From positions 14,691 through 29,778 of the forward strand of contig DCAZ01000028.1 in NCBI GenBank assembly GCA_002313925.1: a DNA stretch of 15,088 bases, read 5' to 3'. Origin of the DNA: Gemmatimonadales bacterium UBA1120 (GTDB lineage Bacteria > Gemmatimonadota > Gemmatimonadetes > Longimicrobiales > Gaopeijiaceae). Shown here one piece after another: positions 1 to 7,640 of this stretch. The translations under genes and the position numbers were made by a program. Under the pieces are notes generated by a model. The model had not been told where the DNA came from, searched no databases, and was given only the letters and a program-made list of their open reading frames with translations. Position 1 is the stretch's first letter. Each line of letters opens with the position of its first letter.

Positions 1-42
1 CAGAAAACGCATTCTTCGGGGTCTAGAAACGTGCACGGAACG

Positions 43-510
43 CTAAAGCCCTGCTAGCTTTTTCACGTAGTCAAACTCTGATTTCTTCACTGACTGTACT
101 GAAAGACGCCCGTATCGGATGAGTTCCATATCGGCCAACTTCGGGTCTGACTTGATCTCGGATAAACCGAGTGGCTCATCCACGTTCTTGATCTTTGAGA
201 CAAATTCGACATCAACCATCCACCAGCGAGGATTATCCGCCGAGGACTTGGGATCGAAGTAGTCACTGTTCTCATCAAAGGCATAATAATCTGGGTACGC
301 CTCCTTACACACACGGGCAATACCGACTACCCCGGGAGGTTTAGCATTTGAATGATAGTAGAGAACCTCATCACCGGTTTTCATACTCCGCATGTTGTTT
401 CGAGCCTTATAGTTCCGCACACCTTCCCAACAAGTAGAACCATCTTTCTCGAGGTCTTCGATCGAATAGACATAGGGTTCAGATTTCATCAACCAGTACT
501 GCTTCGCCAT
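43..510 (-). CDS. EVE domain protein (PUA-like fold, THYN1-type)
   Basis: A 155-residue single-domain protein that matches the EVE family, small PUA-like proteins related to thymocyte nuclear protein 1. Visible family signatures are the N-terminal YWLMKSEP stretch (residues 5-12), the W-x-GVRNYKARNNM segment (about 28-40) and the GDEVLYYHSNAK segment (about 46-57). These build the pocket thought to bind modified bases in nucleic acid. The exact ligand and cellular role of most bacterial members are unknown. The length is normal for the family, so the gene looks complete. The ATG start is preceded by AGGAG about 10 nt upstream. It is the last of three co-directional genes after the M24 peptidase and the MATE transporter, with a 75-bp gap and no terminator visible in that gap. 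The family call is confident. A link to its neighbours is only inferred. Confidence 0.93.
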   Translation of the reverse strand: MAKQYWLMKSEPYVYSIEDLEKDGSTCWEGVRNYKARNNMRSMKTGDEVLYYHSNAKPPGVVGIARVCKEAYPDYYAFDENSDYFDPKSSADNPRWWMVDVEFVSKIKNVDEPLGLSEIKSDPKLADMELIRYGRLSVQSVKKSEFDYVKKLAGL

Positions 511-585
511 GAACTGTTAGCTCCTAAGGTCAGTAGGGGAGCACATTATGGGGCCAGGAACCCGCAAAGGCGACCCGACTGAATC

Positions 586-1998
586 TTATGCCCTAGCGGA
601 GCCAATCTCGACCTTGATTCCCCTCCATTTCCCTCGCTTGAATACGATCACACTGAGGATTGCTCTGGTGAGATGGCCAAACACTATTGCCAACCATATA
701 TCAGCAGGATCAAGAGTCGAAAACGTTTGAATACCCCAACAGAGCCCGACCGGAATGATCATCTGTGAAACAATCGATATGTAGAGTGGGCTCTTGGTGT
801 CGCCGGTGCCCTGCAATCCTCCTGTAAAAGCTAACGCGACGGTTATGAAGAGCCCCGATAATGCTAGGTAGCGCAGCAACTCTACACCCAAGTCGACAAC
901 AATAGGATCATCCATCCCGAATACTCCCAATAACCGGGTCGGGACCAACAAGAATGTGGACCCAATAGCGGTTGCGAGCAGTAGTCCGAAACCAGCGGCC
1001 ACATGCACTGCGCGACTCGTACGGTCAGGGTTACCAGCTCCGAGATTCTGACCGGCTACTGCTGCGGTAGCGCCCATAATTCCTACTGACGTCCATGTGA
1101 TGAATGAGAAAAGCTGCGTGTAGCTCACTACGTAAGCAGCCTGTGCCTGAGCACCCATCGTGAGTGAACCGATGAAACCCAACAGAATGACGCCACCCAC
1201 ATTCATCGCTATGCCTTGGATGCCCGTCGGGAGTCCAAACTTGAAGAGCTGCTTGATAATCACGTAGTCGGGACGCCAGCTCATTCCGCGTTGGAACTGC
1301 ACTACCCATCGGCCGCCAAATAACTTGAATAATGCGTATACACTTATAGAAGCGCCTGCGATGACGGTCCCCATTGCAGCCCCAGTAGTTCCGAAGGCAG
1401 GAATTGGACCCATTCCGCGAATCAAGATGACACTGAGTGCGATATTGAGGATCGTTAGTGCAATTCCGAGTCTTAAGGGTGTTCTCGCATCGCCTGCTGA
1501 TCTTAGGGCCCCGCCTAGCATGAAGAACATCAGCATGCCGAATGAGAAAACGAACATGATACGGAGATAGGGTAGCGCTTCAGCCTGCACCTCAGCCGTT
1601 GCGTTTACTAGATCAAGTAGGAACGGTGATGCCGCATAGCCTATTGGCGCCATGACTAACAAGACGAGCATGACTGATGTCAGAAACGCCTGGTAAACCG
1701 TTCGATTCACCTTTTCAGGCTCATTCGCACCCGCGAACCGAGCCACAAGAATGCCCATCCCGGTGAATAGTGAACTAATAAAAACAATGACAACTAAGAA
1801 GATTTGCCAGGACACCCCGATCGCTGCGTTGCCAACGTAGCCGACATAGTTCCCGACCATCGTGTGGTCTATAATGCCCTGCACCCCACCGATGATATTC
1901 TGTAGCATCGTTGGCCAAGCGAGCTTCCATACGGCCCCCCGGATTGGCCCTTCAACAATTGATCGGTCGAAGCCGATGTGTTTAGTCTGATCGTTCAC
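586..1998 (-). CDS. MATE family multidrug/sodium antiporter
   Basis: A 470-residue polytopic inner-membrane transporter of the MATE (NorM/DinF-like) family, which exports organic cations or other small molecules in exchange for Na+ or H+. About twelve hydrophobic segments are visible, arranged as two MatE halves (roughly residues 20-220 and 245-455). The internal two-fold repeat shows in the paired loops GALRSAGDARTP (163-174) and GGLQGTGDTKSP (393-404), and the VAGQNLGAGNPDR loop near 314-326 is also typical. Length is normal for the family. The start is GTG. No strong ribosome binding site precedes it, only a G-rich GAGCGGG. It begins 30 bp after the stop of the M24 peptidase gene, which suggests co-transcription and possibly coupled translation. 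The substrate cannot be read from the sequence. The family call is very secure. Confidence 0.95.
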   Translation of the reverse strand: MNDQTKHIGFDRSIVEGPIRGAVWKLAWPTMLQNIIGGVQGIIDHTMVGNYVGYVGNAAIGVSWQIFLVVIVFISSLFTGMGILVARFAGANEPEKVNRTVYQAFLTSVMLVLLVMAPIGYAASPFLLDLVNATAEVQAEALPYLRIMFVFSFGMLMFFMLGGALRSAGDARTPLRLGIALTILNIALSVILIRGMGPIPAFGTTGAAMGTVIAGASISVYALFKLFGGRWVVQFQRGMSWRPDYVIIKQLFKFGLPTGIQGIAMNVGGVILLGFIGSLTMGAQAQAAYVVSYTQLFSFITWTSVGIMGATAAVAGQNLGAGNPDRTSRAVHVAAGFGLLLATAIGSTFLLVPTRLLGVFGMDDPIVVDLGVELLRYLALSGLFITVALAFTGGLQGTGDTKSPLYISIVSQMIIPVGLCWGIQTFSTLDPADIWLAIVFGHLTRAILSVIVFKRGKWRGIKVEIGSARA

Positions 1999-2028
1999 GG
2001 AAACACCCGCTCGCTGGCAATCAGAACC

Positions 2029-3405
2029 TTACCAAACCAGATGGAACTTGCCCTGCCGACGGAACACCCAATGACGCTCCCCTGTGGTATCCAGATAGGC
2101 TTCTTCTTCCTGTCGACATGATGCCGGCTGATCCCCCCATTCTGGTATAGGGGTCGTCGCCTGAAGTTCAATCGAATGCCATGTAGAAGGGAGTAAAACC
2201 GCATCCCCCCTGACCGGGACACCTTCCTGCCCATCCCAACGGCCAATCAAGGGTCCGGCTCCGTGACCGTGATCACCGATCGGATGCGTATACACCGTGC
2301 CGTCAATCCCTTCAGCCCTCATCTGAGTCAGAGTATTCGCGAGAATCTCATTGCCGGTTAACCCAGGTTCCATATGAGTAAGCAGAATGTCTTGGAGACG
2401 GTTCGAGTTCTTGAGGCATGTCTTCAGTCCTTCCGGCACCTCCATCTCATCCTCTCTTAAGACGTAACCCAGATGTTGCGTGTCTGTATGTAGATTCAGA
2501 CCCACAACTCCAAAGTCAGTCCAAAGCAGGTCCCCTCTCTCGATGACCGCAGGTCCGGCAGAGTTCACTCCACCCGCTCGCTGTACATCTACAGAAGTAT
2601 GGAACCAAGTAGTGTAGCCCAGGTCACGGATCTTCTGGCGCATCCACCAGACCACGTCCTCCGTAGTAGTAACTCCTGGTGTGATTACCGCGTTTGAAAA
2701 AGCCTCAGAGATGATCGCATGCACAGTTTCCTCGATTTTCTGGTATCGAGGCATCATTTCAGGAAGACGCAAGGCTATATAGTTCATCGCCAACCGCGGC
2801 TCGTGTTTAACGCGTTCGCCATACTCATCACCCAAGGCTTCAAGCAACTCTTGCTGTTCACCCGCATGGAGCCCATCTGAAAAAGCCCAAACAGGATCAA
2901 CGTTGAGAACGATATTCTCTGGGTCTCGGTCTTCCACCAACTCACGGAGCAAATTCCATTGCTCCGCGCCAACGAGCTCCGCAGTTGGCTGGGTCGGGGC
3001 GGGGCGGGTGGAGCGAAATGCCTCAAAGACCCCACCCTGACTTGTACCACCAAGTGCTATCCGCTCAAGTGATCCATCTTCTTCTCGAGTAATCACGTAG
3101 ATAGAGCGTCGCCGAGCAGCAAAGGTGGTCGGAGCAGTGATAGACCAAAACACAGGATCTTCAGCATACTCCCGCATCGAAAGAATCCACATATTCACAT
3201 CATATTCGGCCATAAGCCGAGGAAGGATTCTCTCCATGCGCATCTCCAGCCATACCTGCTGTTCAAGAGCTTGTTCTCGTAAAGATGGAAGAGGATGAAT
3301 TCGAGCCGGAGCCTCTTCAGGAACCTTAGCTGGCGCTTGGGCGTGGAGCATACTCGGTGCTAAACACAATACGAGGAGGGCAGCTGAGGACAGCTTTGAA
3401 TTCAT
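2029..3405 (-). CDS. secreted M24-family metallopeptidase (Xaa-Pro aminopeptidase-like)
   Basis: A 458-residue pita-bread-fold hydrolase with an N-terminal signal peptide (hydrophobic core about residues 7-20, likely cleaved after LHA), so it should act in the periplasm or outside the cell. The first half resembles a creatinase-like N-domain and the second half (from about 215) is the M24 catalytic domain. Candidate metal ligands are all present: Asp297 in LLWTDFG, Asp308 in LHTDTQH, a His in the DHGHGAG stretch (about 381), Glu413 in SIELQ, and Glu434 or Glu435 near the C terminus. An active dinuclear-metal enzyme is therefore plausible. Prolidase or aminopeptidase-P activity is the family expectation. 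Substrate is not visible. I chose the ATG at 3405 because GGAG sits 8 nt upstream. An in-frame TTG at 3423 would add six residues but would place that ribosome binding site inside the gene. The MATE gene follows after 30 bp. Confidence 0.9.
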   Translation of the reverse strand: MNSKLSSAALLVLCLAPSMLHAQAPAKVPEEAPARIHPLPSLREQALEQQVWLEMRMERILPRLMAEYDVNMWILSMREYAEDPVFWSITAPTTFAARRRSIYVITREEDGSLERIALGGTSQGGVFEAFRSTRPAPTQPTAELVGAEQWNLLRELVEDRDPENIVLNVDPVWAFSDGLHAGEQQELLEALGDEYGERVKHEPRLAMNYIALRLPEMMPRYQKIEETVHAIISEAFSNAVITPGVTTTEDVVWWMRQKIRDLGYTTWFHTSVDVQRAGGVNSAGPAVIERGDLLWTDFGVVGLNLHTDTQHLGYVLREDEMEVPEGLKTCLKNSNRLQDILLTHMEPGLTGNEILANTLTQMRAEGIDGTVYTHPIGDHGHGAGPLIGRWDGQEGVPVRGDAVLLPSTWHSIELQATTPIPEWGDQPASCRQEEEAYLDTTGERHWVFRRQGKFHLVW

Positions 3406-3572
3406 TGATCGTGCTCCGGTCAACTTCTGGTATGGTCTAATGGCCGGAAGAAGCTATCCACCAGAACTAACCGTCGCCACGGGGTTGGCTACCCACCCAT
3501 AGCCCGGTGGATGGACACATCGTACCTAGGCGAGATCGGGAAGTCCCAGAAACTCTTGAGCCCAGCAAGTAC

Positions 3573-5171
3573 TCATCTTGGACCGGCCGTACGAACTTCG
3601 CCTGACACTTGATTTGAGAATTGCTCGAAGTTCTCCCGAAACATTCCAGCCAGCCTGGATGCTGCAATGTCATACTCATCAGGATTATCCCAGGTTTTCC
3701 TAGGGCTAAGAATTTCACTGGACACCCCTGAAATTACTGTGGGCACCGCAAGCCCGAAGACAGGATCTGTAGCAAAGTCTCCCTCGTCCAGTTCACCACT
3801 GAGGGCGGCATTCACCATTGCCCGCGTGTAGGAGAGTTTCATCCGACTACCAACGCCGCAACCACCTCCAGACCAGCCAGTATTCACCAACCAAACAGTG
3901 GCTCTATGCTCCCTCAGCTTTTCCCCCAACATCTCTGCATAGACACCCGGATGCCTGGGCAGGAATGGGGCCCCAAAACAGGCGCTGAAAGTGGCCTTGG
4001 GTTCAGTCACACCACGTTCCGTCCCTGCAACCTTAGCGGTATACCCAGAGAGGAAATGGTACATTGCCTGTTCGGGGGTCAGCTGGGAGATCGGGGGAAG
4101 CACCCCAAATGCATCCGCAGTAAGGAATACAACATTACTGGGGTGCCCTGCCCGGCTTGGAATCACAGCATTAGGAATATAGTGGATGGGATATGATGCC
4201 CTCGTATTCTCCGTTATTAACCCGTTATCAAAATCTATCTCTAGGGTCGCCTCATCTAATACCACATTTTCTAAAATCGTGCCAAACATTTGAGTGGCTT
4301 GGAAGATTTCAGGCTCACCCTCGGGCGAAAGACGAATCGTCTTTGCGTAACAACCACCTTCGAAATTAAAGACCCCGTCACCACCCCAGCCGTGCTCATC
4401 GTCACCGATTAGTCCTCGGGCAGCATCAGCTGAAAGGGTTGTCTTTCCAGTACCTGATAGACCAAAGAAAAGTGCTACATCACCCGAAGAGCCTAGGTTT
4501 GCTGAGCAGTGCATTGGGAGCACCCTAGACTCTGGGAGCCTGTGGTTGAGTACAGAGAAAATCGACTTCTTGATTTCACCCGCATATCGACTGCCCGTTA
4601 TGAGCACCTCTCGTGCTGAGAAATTCACCACGATAGCCGTATTGGACACTGTACCGTGGCGTTCAGGATCAGCCTTAAGATGCGGAGCATGCAATACGGT
4701 AAAGTCTGGCCTAAATTCAACCAACTGATCCGATCCCAGACGGAGAAACATGTTGTGTGCGAAGAGGGCGTGCCATGGGCTCTCGCTAACAACGCGCACA
4801 TTAATACCGTGTTCTTCATCCGCACCGGCACGTGCATCATGAACAAAGAGATCCTGGTCATTCAAATAAAGGATGACCTCCTGCCGCAACGCGCCGTAAT
4901 GATCCGGGCTAATTGGCACATTCACAGCCCCCCAGTCTACCGATTCCTCAGTAAGTTCATCACGCACGACAAAGCGATCATTCGGTGAACGTCCGGTGTG
5001 CGGCGCAGTAACCGTTGCAATGGCACCCATGTGAACTAGCTGACCATCTCCGCGAGCGAATGACTCCTCATATAGGCGCGCGGGGGAAAGATTCCAGTAG
5101 ACAGCTCTCTTAGGATTCAGGCCGTGGTCTTGAAGGTCAGGCCCATCCGATTGTGTTAAGATTTCTGGCAT
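3573..5171 (-). CDS. pckA: phosphoenolpyruvate carboxykinase (ATP)
   Basis: A 532-residue cytosolic enzyme that converts oxaloacetate and ATP to PEP, CO2 and ADP, the first committed step of gluconeogenesis from C4 acids. Family features are complete: HTGRSPNDRF (58-67) with the oxaloacetate-binding Arg, the metal-site lysines in GEIKKSIF (around 201-202), His221 in LPMHCSAN, the P-loop GLSGTGKTTLS (237-247), the second metal motif IGDDEHGW (255-262) and NTGWSGGGCGVGSRMKLSYT (430-449). This P-loop and the overall length identify the ATP-dependent rather than the GTP-dependent class. The E. coli protein is about 540 residues. The ATG is not preceded by a clear Shine-Dalgarno sequence. It lies downstream of maeB, separated by 92 bp that contain a terminator, so it probably has its own promoter or depends on read-through. 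I could not identify a convincing promoter there. Confidence 0.98.
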   Translation of the reverse strand: MPEILTQSDGPDLQDHGLNPKRAVYWNLSPARLYEESFARGDGQLVHMGAIATVTAPHTGRSPNDRFVVRDELTEESVDWGAVNVPISPDHYGALRQEVILYLNDQDLFVHDARAGADEEHGINVRVVSESPWHALFAHNMFLRLGSDQLVEFRPDFTVLHAPHLKADPERHGTVSNTAIVVNFSAREVLITGSRYAGEIKKSIFSVLNHRLPESRVLPMHCSANLGSSGDVALFFGLSGTGKTTLSADAARGLIGDDEHGWGGDGVFNFEGGCYAKTIRLSPEGEPEIFQATQMFGTILENVVLDEATLEIDFDNGLITENTRASYPIHYIPNAVIPSRAGHPSNVVFLTADAFGVLPPISQLTPEQAMYHFLSGYTAKVAGTERGVTEPKATFSACFGAPFLPRHPGVYAEMLGEKLREHRATVWLVNTGWSGGGCGVGSRMKLSYTRAMVNAALSGELDEGDFATDPVFGLAVPTVISGVSSEILSPRKTWDNPDEYDIAASRLAGMFRENFEQFSNQVSGEVRTAGPR

Positions 5172-5224
5172 AAACTAAGTCAACTTTGTGGTGCTCTGAG
5201 ACCCTGCTCTTGGGAAACAGGTAG

Positions 5225-5257
5225 CAAAACAAAAAACCCGGACAAGCATCGTCCGAG
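5225..5257 (-). terminator. intrinsic terminator after maeB
   Basis: Read on the minus strand, a 7-bp stem (CTCGGAC / GTCCGGG, one G-U pair) with a 7-nt loop is followed immediately by TTTTTTGTTTTG. It starts 6 bp after the maeB stop codon, which is the expected place for a rho-independent terminator. It separates maeB from pckA. Confidence 0.85.
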
Positions 5258-5263
5258 AAGCCA

Positions 5264-7528
5264 TCAAATCTGATTACTTCTTGCCTGCCAGTCCACTGAC
5301 GCAACTGTAGACAGATTAATAATATCTTGAACACTACAACCACGCTGAAGTATGTGAACGGGCTTCGCCATCCCCAAGAGCACTGGCCCGATCACATCAG
5401 CACCCCCTAGCCGGTCTAGGAGCTTATAGGCCACGTTTGCCGCCGAGAGGCGTGAAAAGACTAGTATGTTGGCTGGACCAGTAAGGCGTGTGAATGGATA
5501 CACTTCACGCAACTTGCTCGCATCAATCGCAGTGTCAGCCTGCATTTCACCATCAATTTCCAATTCTGGATCAGCCTCTCGGACCAACTCCACAGCCGTA
5601 GCCATCTGACGGGACTCCTCGTGGCTGCTAGATGAAAAATTAGAAAAACTCACCATCGCAACTCGTGGATGCATCCCTATATATCTAGCGAACGTAGCAG
5701 TCTGCAGTGCGATATCCCGCAGCGTCTCAGGGCCTGGATCAATGTTCACTGTGGTATCCGCGAACAAGAGCAACTCCCGGCCAGGAAATGCCAACATGTA
5801 GAGTCCAGAAACCTTACTCACACCATCTGCCTTTCCTATCACTTGTAGAGCAGGGCGCAGGATTTCAGCGTAATTTGCCTCGATCCCAGCGATCATAGCA
5901 TCAGCCTCCCCAGCTGCAAGCATGCTCGCTGCGAAGTAAACCGGCTTGTAGAGATTCCATTGCGCTTCGGCTAAAGTGAGGCCGCGCCGCGCCCTTCGCT
6001 CAAACAACGTCTCTGCGAACTCATATCTCCGCTCTGTACATGTCGCAGCGTGGACGATCTCAATACCCGTGACATCAACTCCGAGGAGCTTCGCTTTTTC
6101 TCGAACTCGAGGTGGACGACCAAGGAGTATGGGCTTACAAATACCATCCTCTGCCATCTGGACAGCTGCCTGAATAACACTGTCGTTGTGCCCCTCGGCA
6201 AAAACGATCTTGGCAGAGCTCTTACGCGCGCTCACAGTCATCCATCTCATAACTTCTCGGCCCGGTCCTAATGAAGCCCGGAGCTGTTCTCGATAGTCAT
6301 CAAGATCAAGCTCAAGGCTTGCTACTCCAGTCTCCATGGCCGCCTTGGCGACGGCCGGAGCGACATGGAATAGCACCCGATGGTCGAACGGCTTCGGGAT
6401 CAAATATTCTCTGCCGAAACTGATACTTGAATCTTCATATGCTCCACGCACCATGTCTGGCACCTGCTCTCGCGCCAACTCAGCAAGCGCGTACGTCGCA
6501 GCAAGCATCATATCCCTATTGATACCTGTAGCTCGCACATCCAGAGCACCTCGAAAGATGAAGGGGAAGCCCAGTACGTTGTTAACCTGATTAGGGTAAT
6601 CAGAGCGCCCAGTTGCGATAATCGCATCGTTTCGAACCGCCAGGACTTCCTCAGGTAGGATTTCGGGGTCGGGATTGGCTAGGCCAAAGATGATGGGCTC
6701 AGTTGTCATGGACCTGACCATCTCTTTACTGACTGCTCCCCTCACAGACAGGCCAATGAACACATCGGCACCTACCATCGCATCCTTGAGAGTTCGCTTG
6801 CTTGTCTTGGCGGCATACGGTGCCTTGTATTTGGTCAGATCTTCACGACCCTCATATATGACACCTTTTGAGTCACACATGAGGATATTATCCAGCTTCA
6901 CGCCGATATGACCCAAATGCTCTGCCGTGGAAAGTGCGGAAGCACCAGCCCCATTAAATACGATCTGCACCGTCTCGATCTTTTTCCCGACAATCTCAAC
7001 AGCGTTGATAAGCGCAGCTGCCGTAATTATCGCGGTGCCGTGCTGATCATCATGGAACACAGGAATATCCAGCTTCTCTGAAAGAACTCGTTCGATCTCG
7101 AAGCATGCCGGAGCAGCGATATCCTCGAGATTAATGCCACCGACGGTTGGCTCTATAAGCTCGCAGAAGCGGATCACTTCATTTGGATCTTCGGTTGCGA
7201 TTTCAATGTCGAAAACATCGATCCCGGCGAACTTCTTAAAAAGAACGCCCTTCCCCTCCATCACAGGCTTAGCCGCAAGTGGGCCTATGTTCCCGAGCCC
7301 TAGAACTGCGGTCCCATTTGTAATCACCGCGACCAAGTTTCCACGAGCGGTGTACTTGAATACATCATCCGGATTTGAGTGAATCTCACGGCACGGATCC
7401 GCAACCCCAGGTGAATACGCGAGTGCTAGGTCTCGCTGTGTAGCTACAGTCTTGGTCGGTACAACCTCGATCTTGCCCGGCCGACCTTTCATATGATACT
7501 CGAGGGCTTCCTTCCTACTGATAGGCAT
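5264..7528 (-). CDS. maeB: NADP-dependent malic enzyme with C-terminal phosphotransacetylase-like domain
   Basis: A 754-residue MaeB-type fusion enzyme. Malic enzyme oxidatively decarboxylates malate to pyruvate and CO2 while reducing NADP. The catalytic half (about 1-425) shows the Tyr in LAYSPGVADPC (36-46), the catalytic Lys region GKGVLFKKF (92-100), NLEDIAAP with metal ligands (133-140), FHDDQHGTA (158-166), the dinucleotide-binding FNGAGASALS (191-200) and SDYPNQVNNVLGFP (309-322). The second half (about 435-745) is a phosphotransacetylase-like domain. In characterised MaeB proteins this domain is regulatory, senses acetyl-CoA and lacks acetyltransferase activity. Length matches the family (about 760). 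The ATG at 7528 has GGAG 9 nt upstream. NADP preference is inferred from the family, not from a diagnostic residue. A terminator follows directly, and pckA is next. Confidence 0.97.
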   Translation of the reverse strand: MPISRKEALEYHMKGRPGKIEVVPTKTVATQRDLALAYSPGVADPCREIHSNPDDVFKYTARGNLVAVITNGTAVLGLGNIGPLAAKPVMEGKGVLFKKFAGIDVFDIEIATEDPNEVIRFCELIEPTVGGINLEDIAAPACFEIERVLSEKLDIPVFHDDQHGTAIITAAALINAVEIVGKKIETVQIVFNGAGASALSTAEHLGHIGVKLDNILMCDSKGVIYEGREDLTKYKAPYAAKTSKRTLKDAMVGADVFIGLSVRGAVSKEMVRSMTTEPIIFGLANPDPEILPEEVLAVRNDAIIATGRSDYPNQVNNVLGFPFIFRGALDVRATGINRDMMLAATYALAELAREQVPDMVRGAYEDSSISFGREYLIPKPFDHRVLFHVAPAVAKAAMETGVASLELDLDDYREQLRASLGPGREVMRWMTVSARKSSAKIVFAEGHNDSVIQAAVQMAEDGICKPILLGRPPRVREKAKLLGVDVTGIEIVHAATCTERRYEFAETLFERRARRGLTLAEAQWNLYKPVYFAASMLAAGEADAMIAGIEANYAEILRPALQVIGKADGVSKVSGLYMLAFPGRELLLFADTTVNIDPGPETLRDIALQTATFARYIGMHPRVAMVSFSNFSSSSHEESRQMATAVELVREADPELEIDGEMQADTAIDASKLREVYPFTRLTGPANILVFSRLSAANVAYKLLDRLGGADVIGPVLLGMAKPVHILQRGCSVQDIINLSTVASVDWQARSNQI

Positions 7529-7574
7529 ATTGGAAACTCCGATACCTTAGAACGGGGACCTTGATGGACCGTGA

Positions 7575-7604
7575 AGCGTAGAGAAGCGCTAAGGATTGTG
7601 TCAA
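7575..7604 (-). promoter_or_regulatory. possible maeB promoter
   Basis: On the minus strand a perfect TTGACA -35 box (7599-7604) lies 18 nt before TACGCT (7575-7580), a poor -10 match. It lies in the divergent region between maeB and the Omp85-like gene, about 47 nt ahead of the maeB start. I see no clear sigma70 promoter for the plus-strand gene in the same 112 bp. This call is tentative. Confidence 0.3.
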
Positions 7605-7640
7605 ATAAGAGACTTCACAACTGGAACGGCCTAGCCTTAC

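Noticed and set aside
3406..3423. An in-frame TTG start giving the M24 peptidase six extra residues.
   Set aside because: The GGAG ribosome binding site for the ATG at 3405 lies within this stretch, and the signal peptide is better placed with the ATG start.
3470..3520. A hairpin in the pckA to M24 gap (ATCCACC with GGTGGGT on the minus strand) as a pckA terminator.
   Set aside because: No T-run follows it and the stem includes a wobble pair. It is not convincing as a terminator.
4656..4988. A 110-codon plus-strand frame opposite pckA.
   Set aside because: It is antisense to strongly conserved pckA codons, with no ribosome binding site and no recognisable domain.
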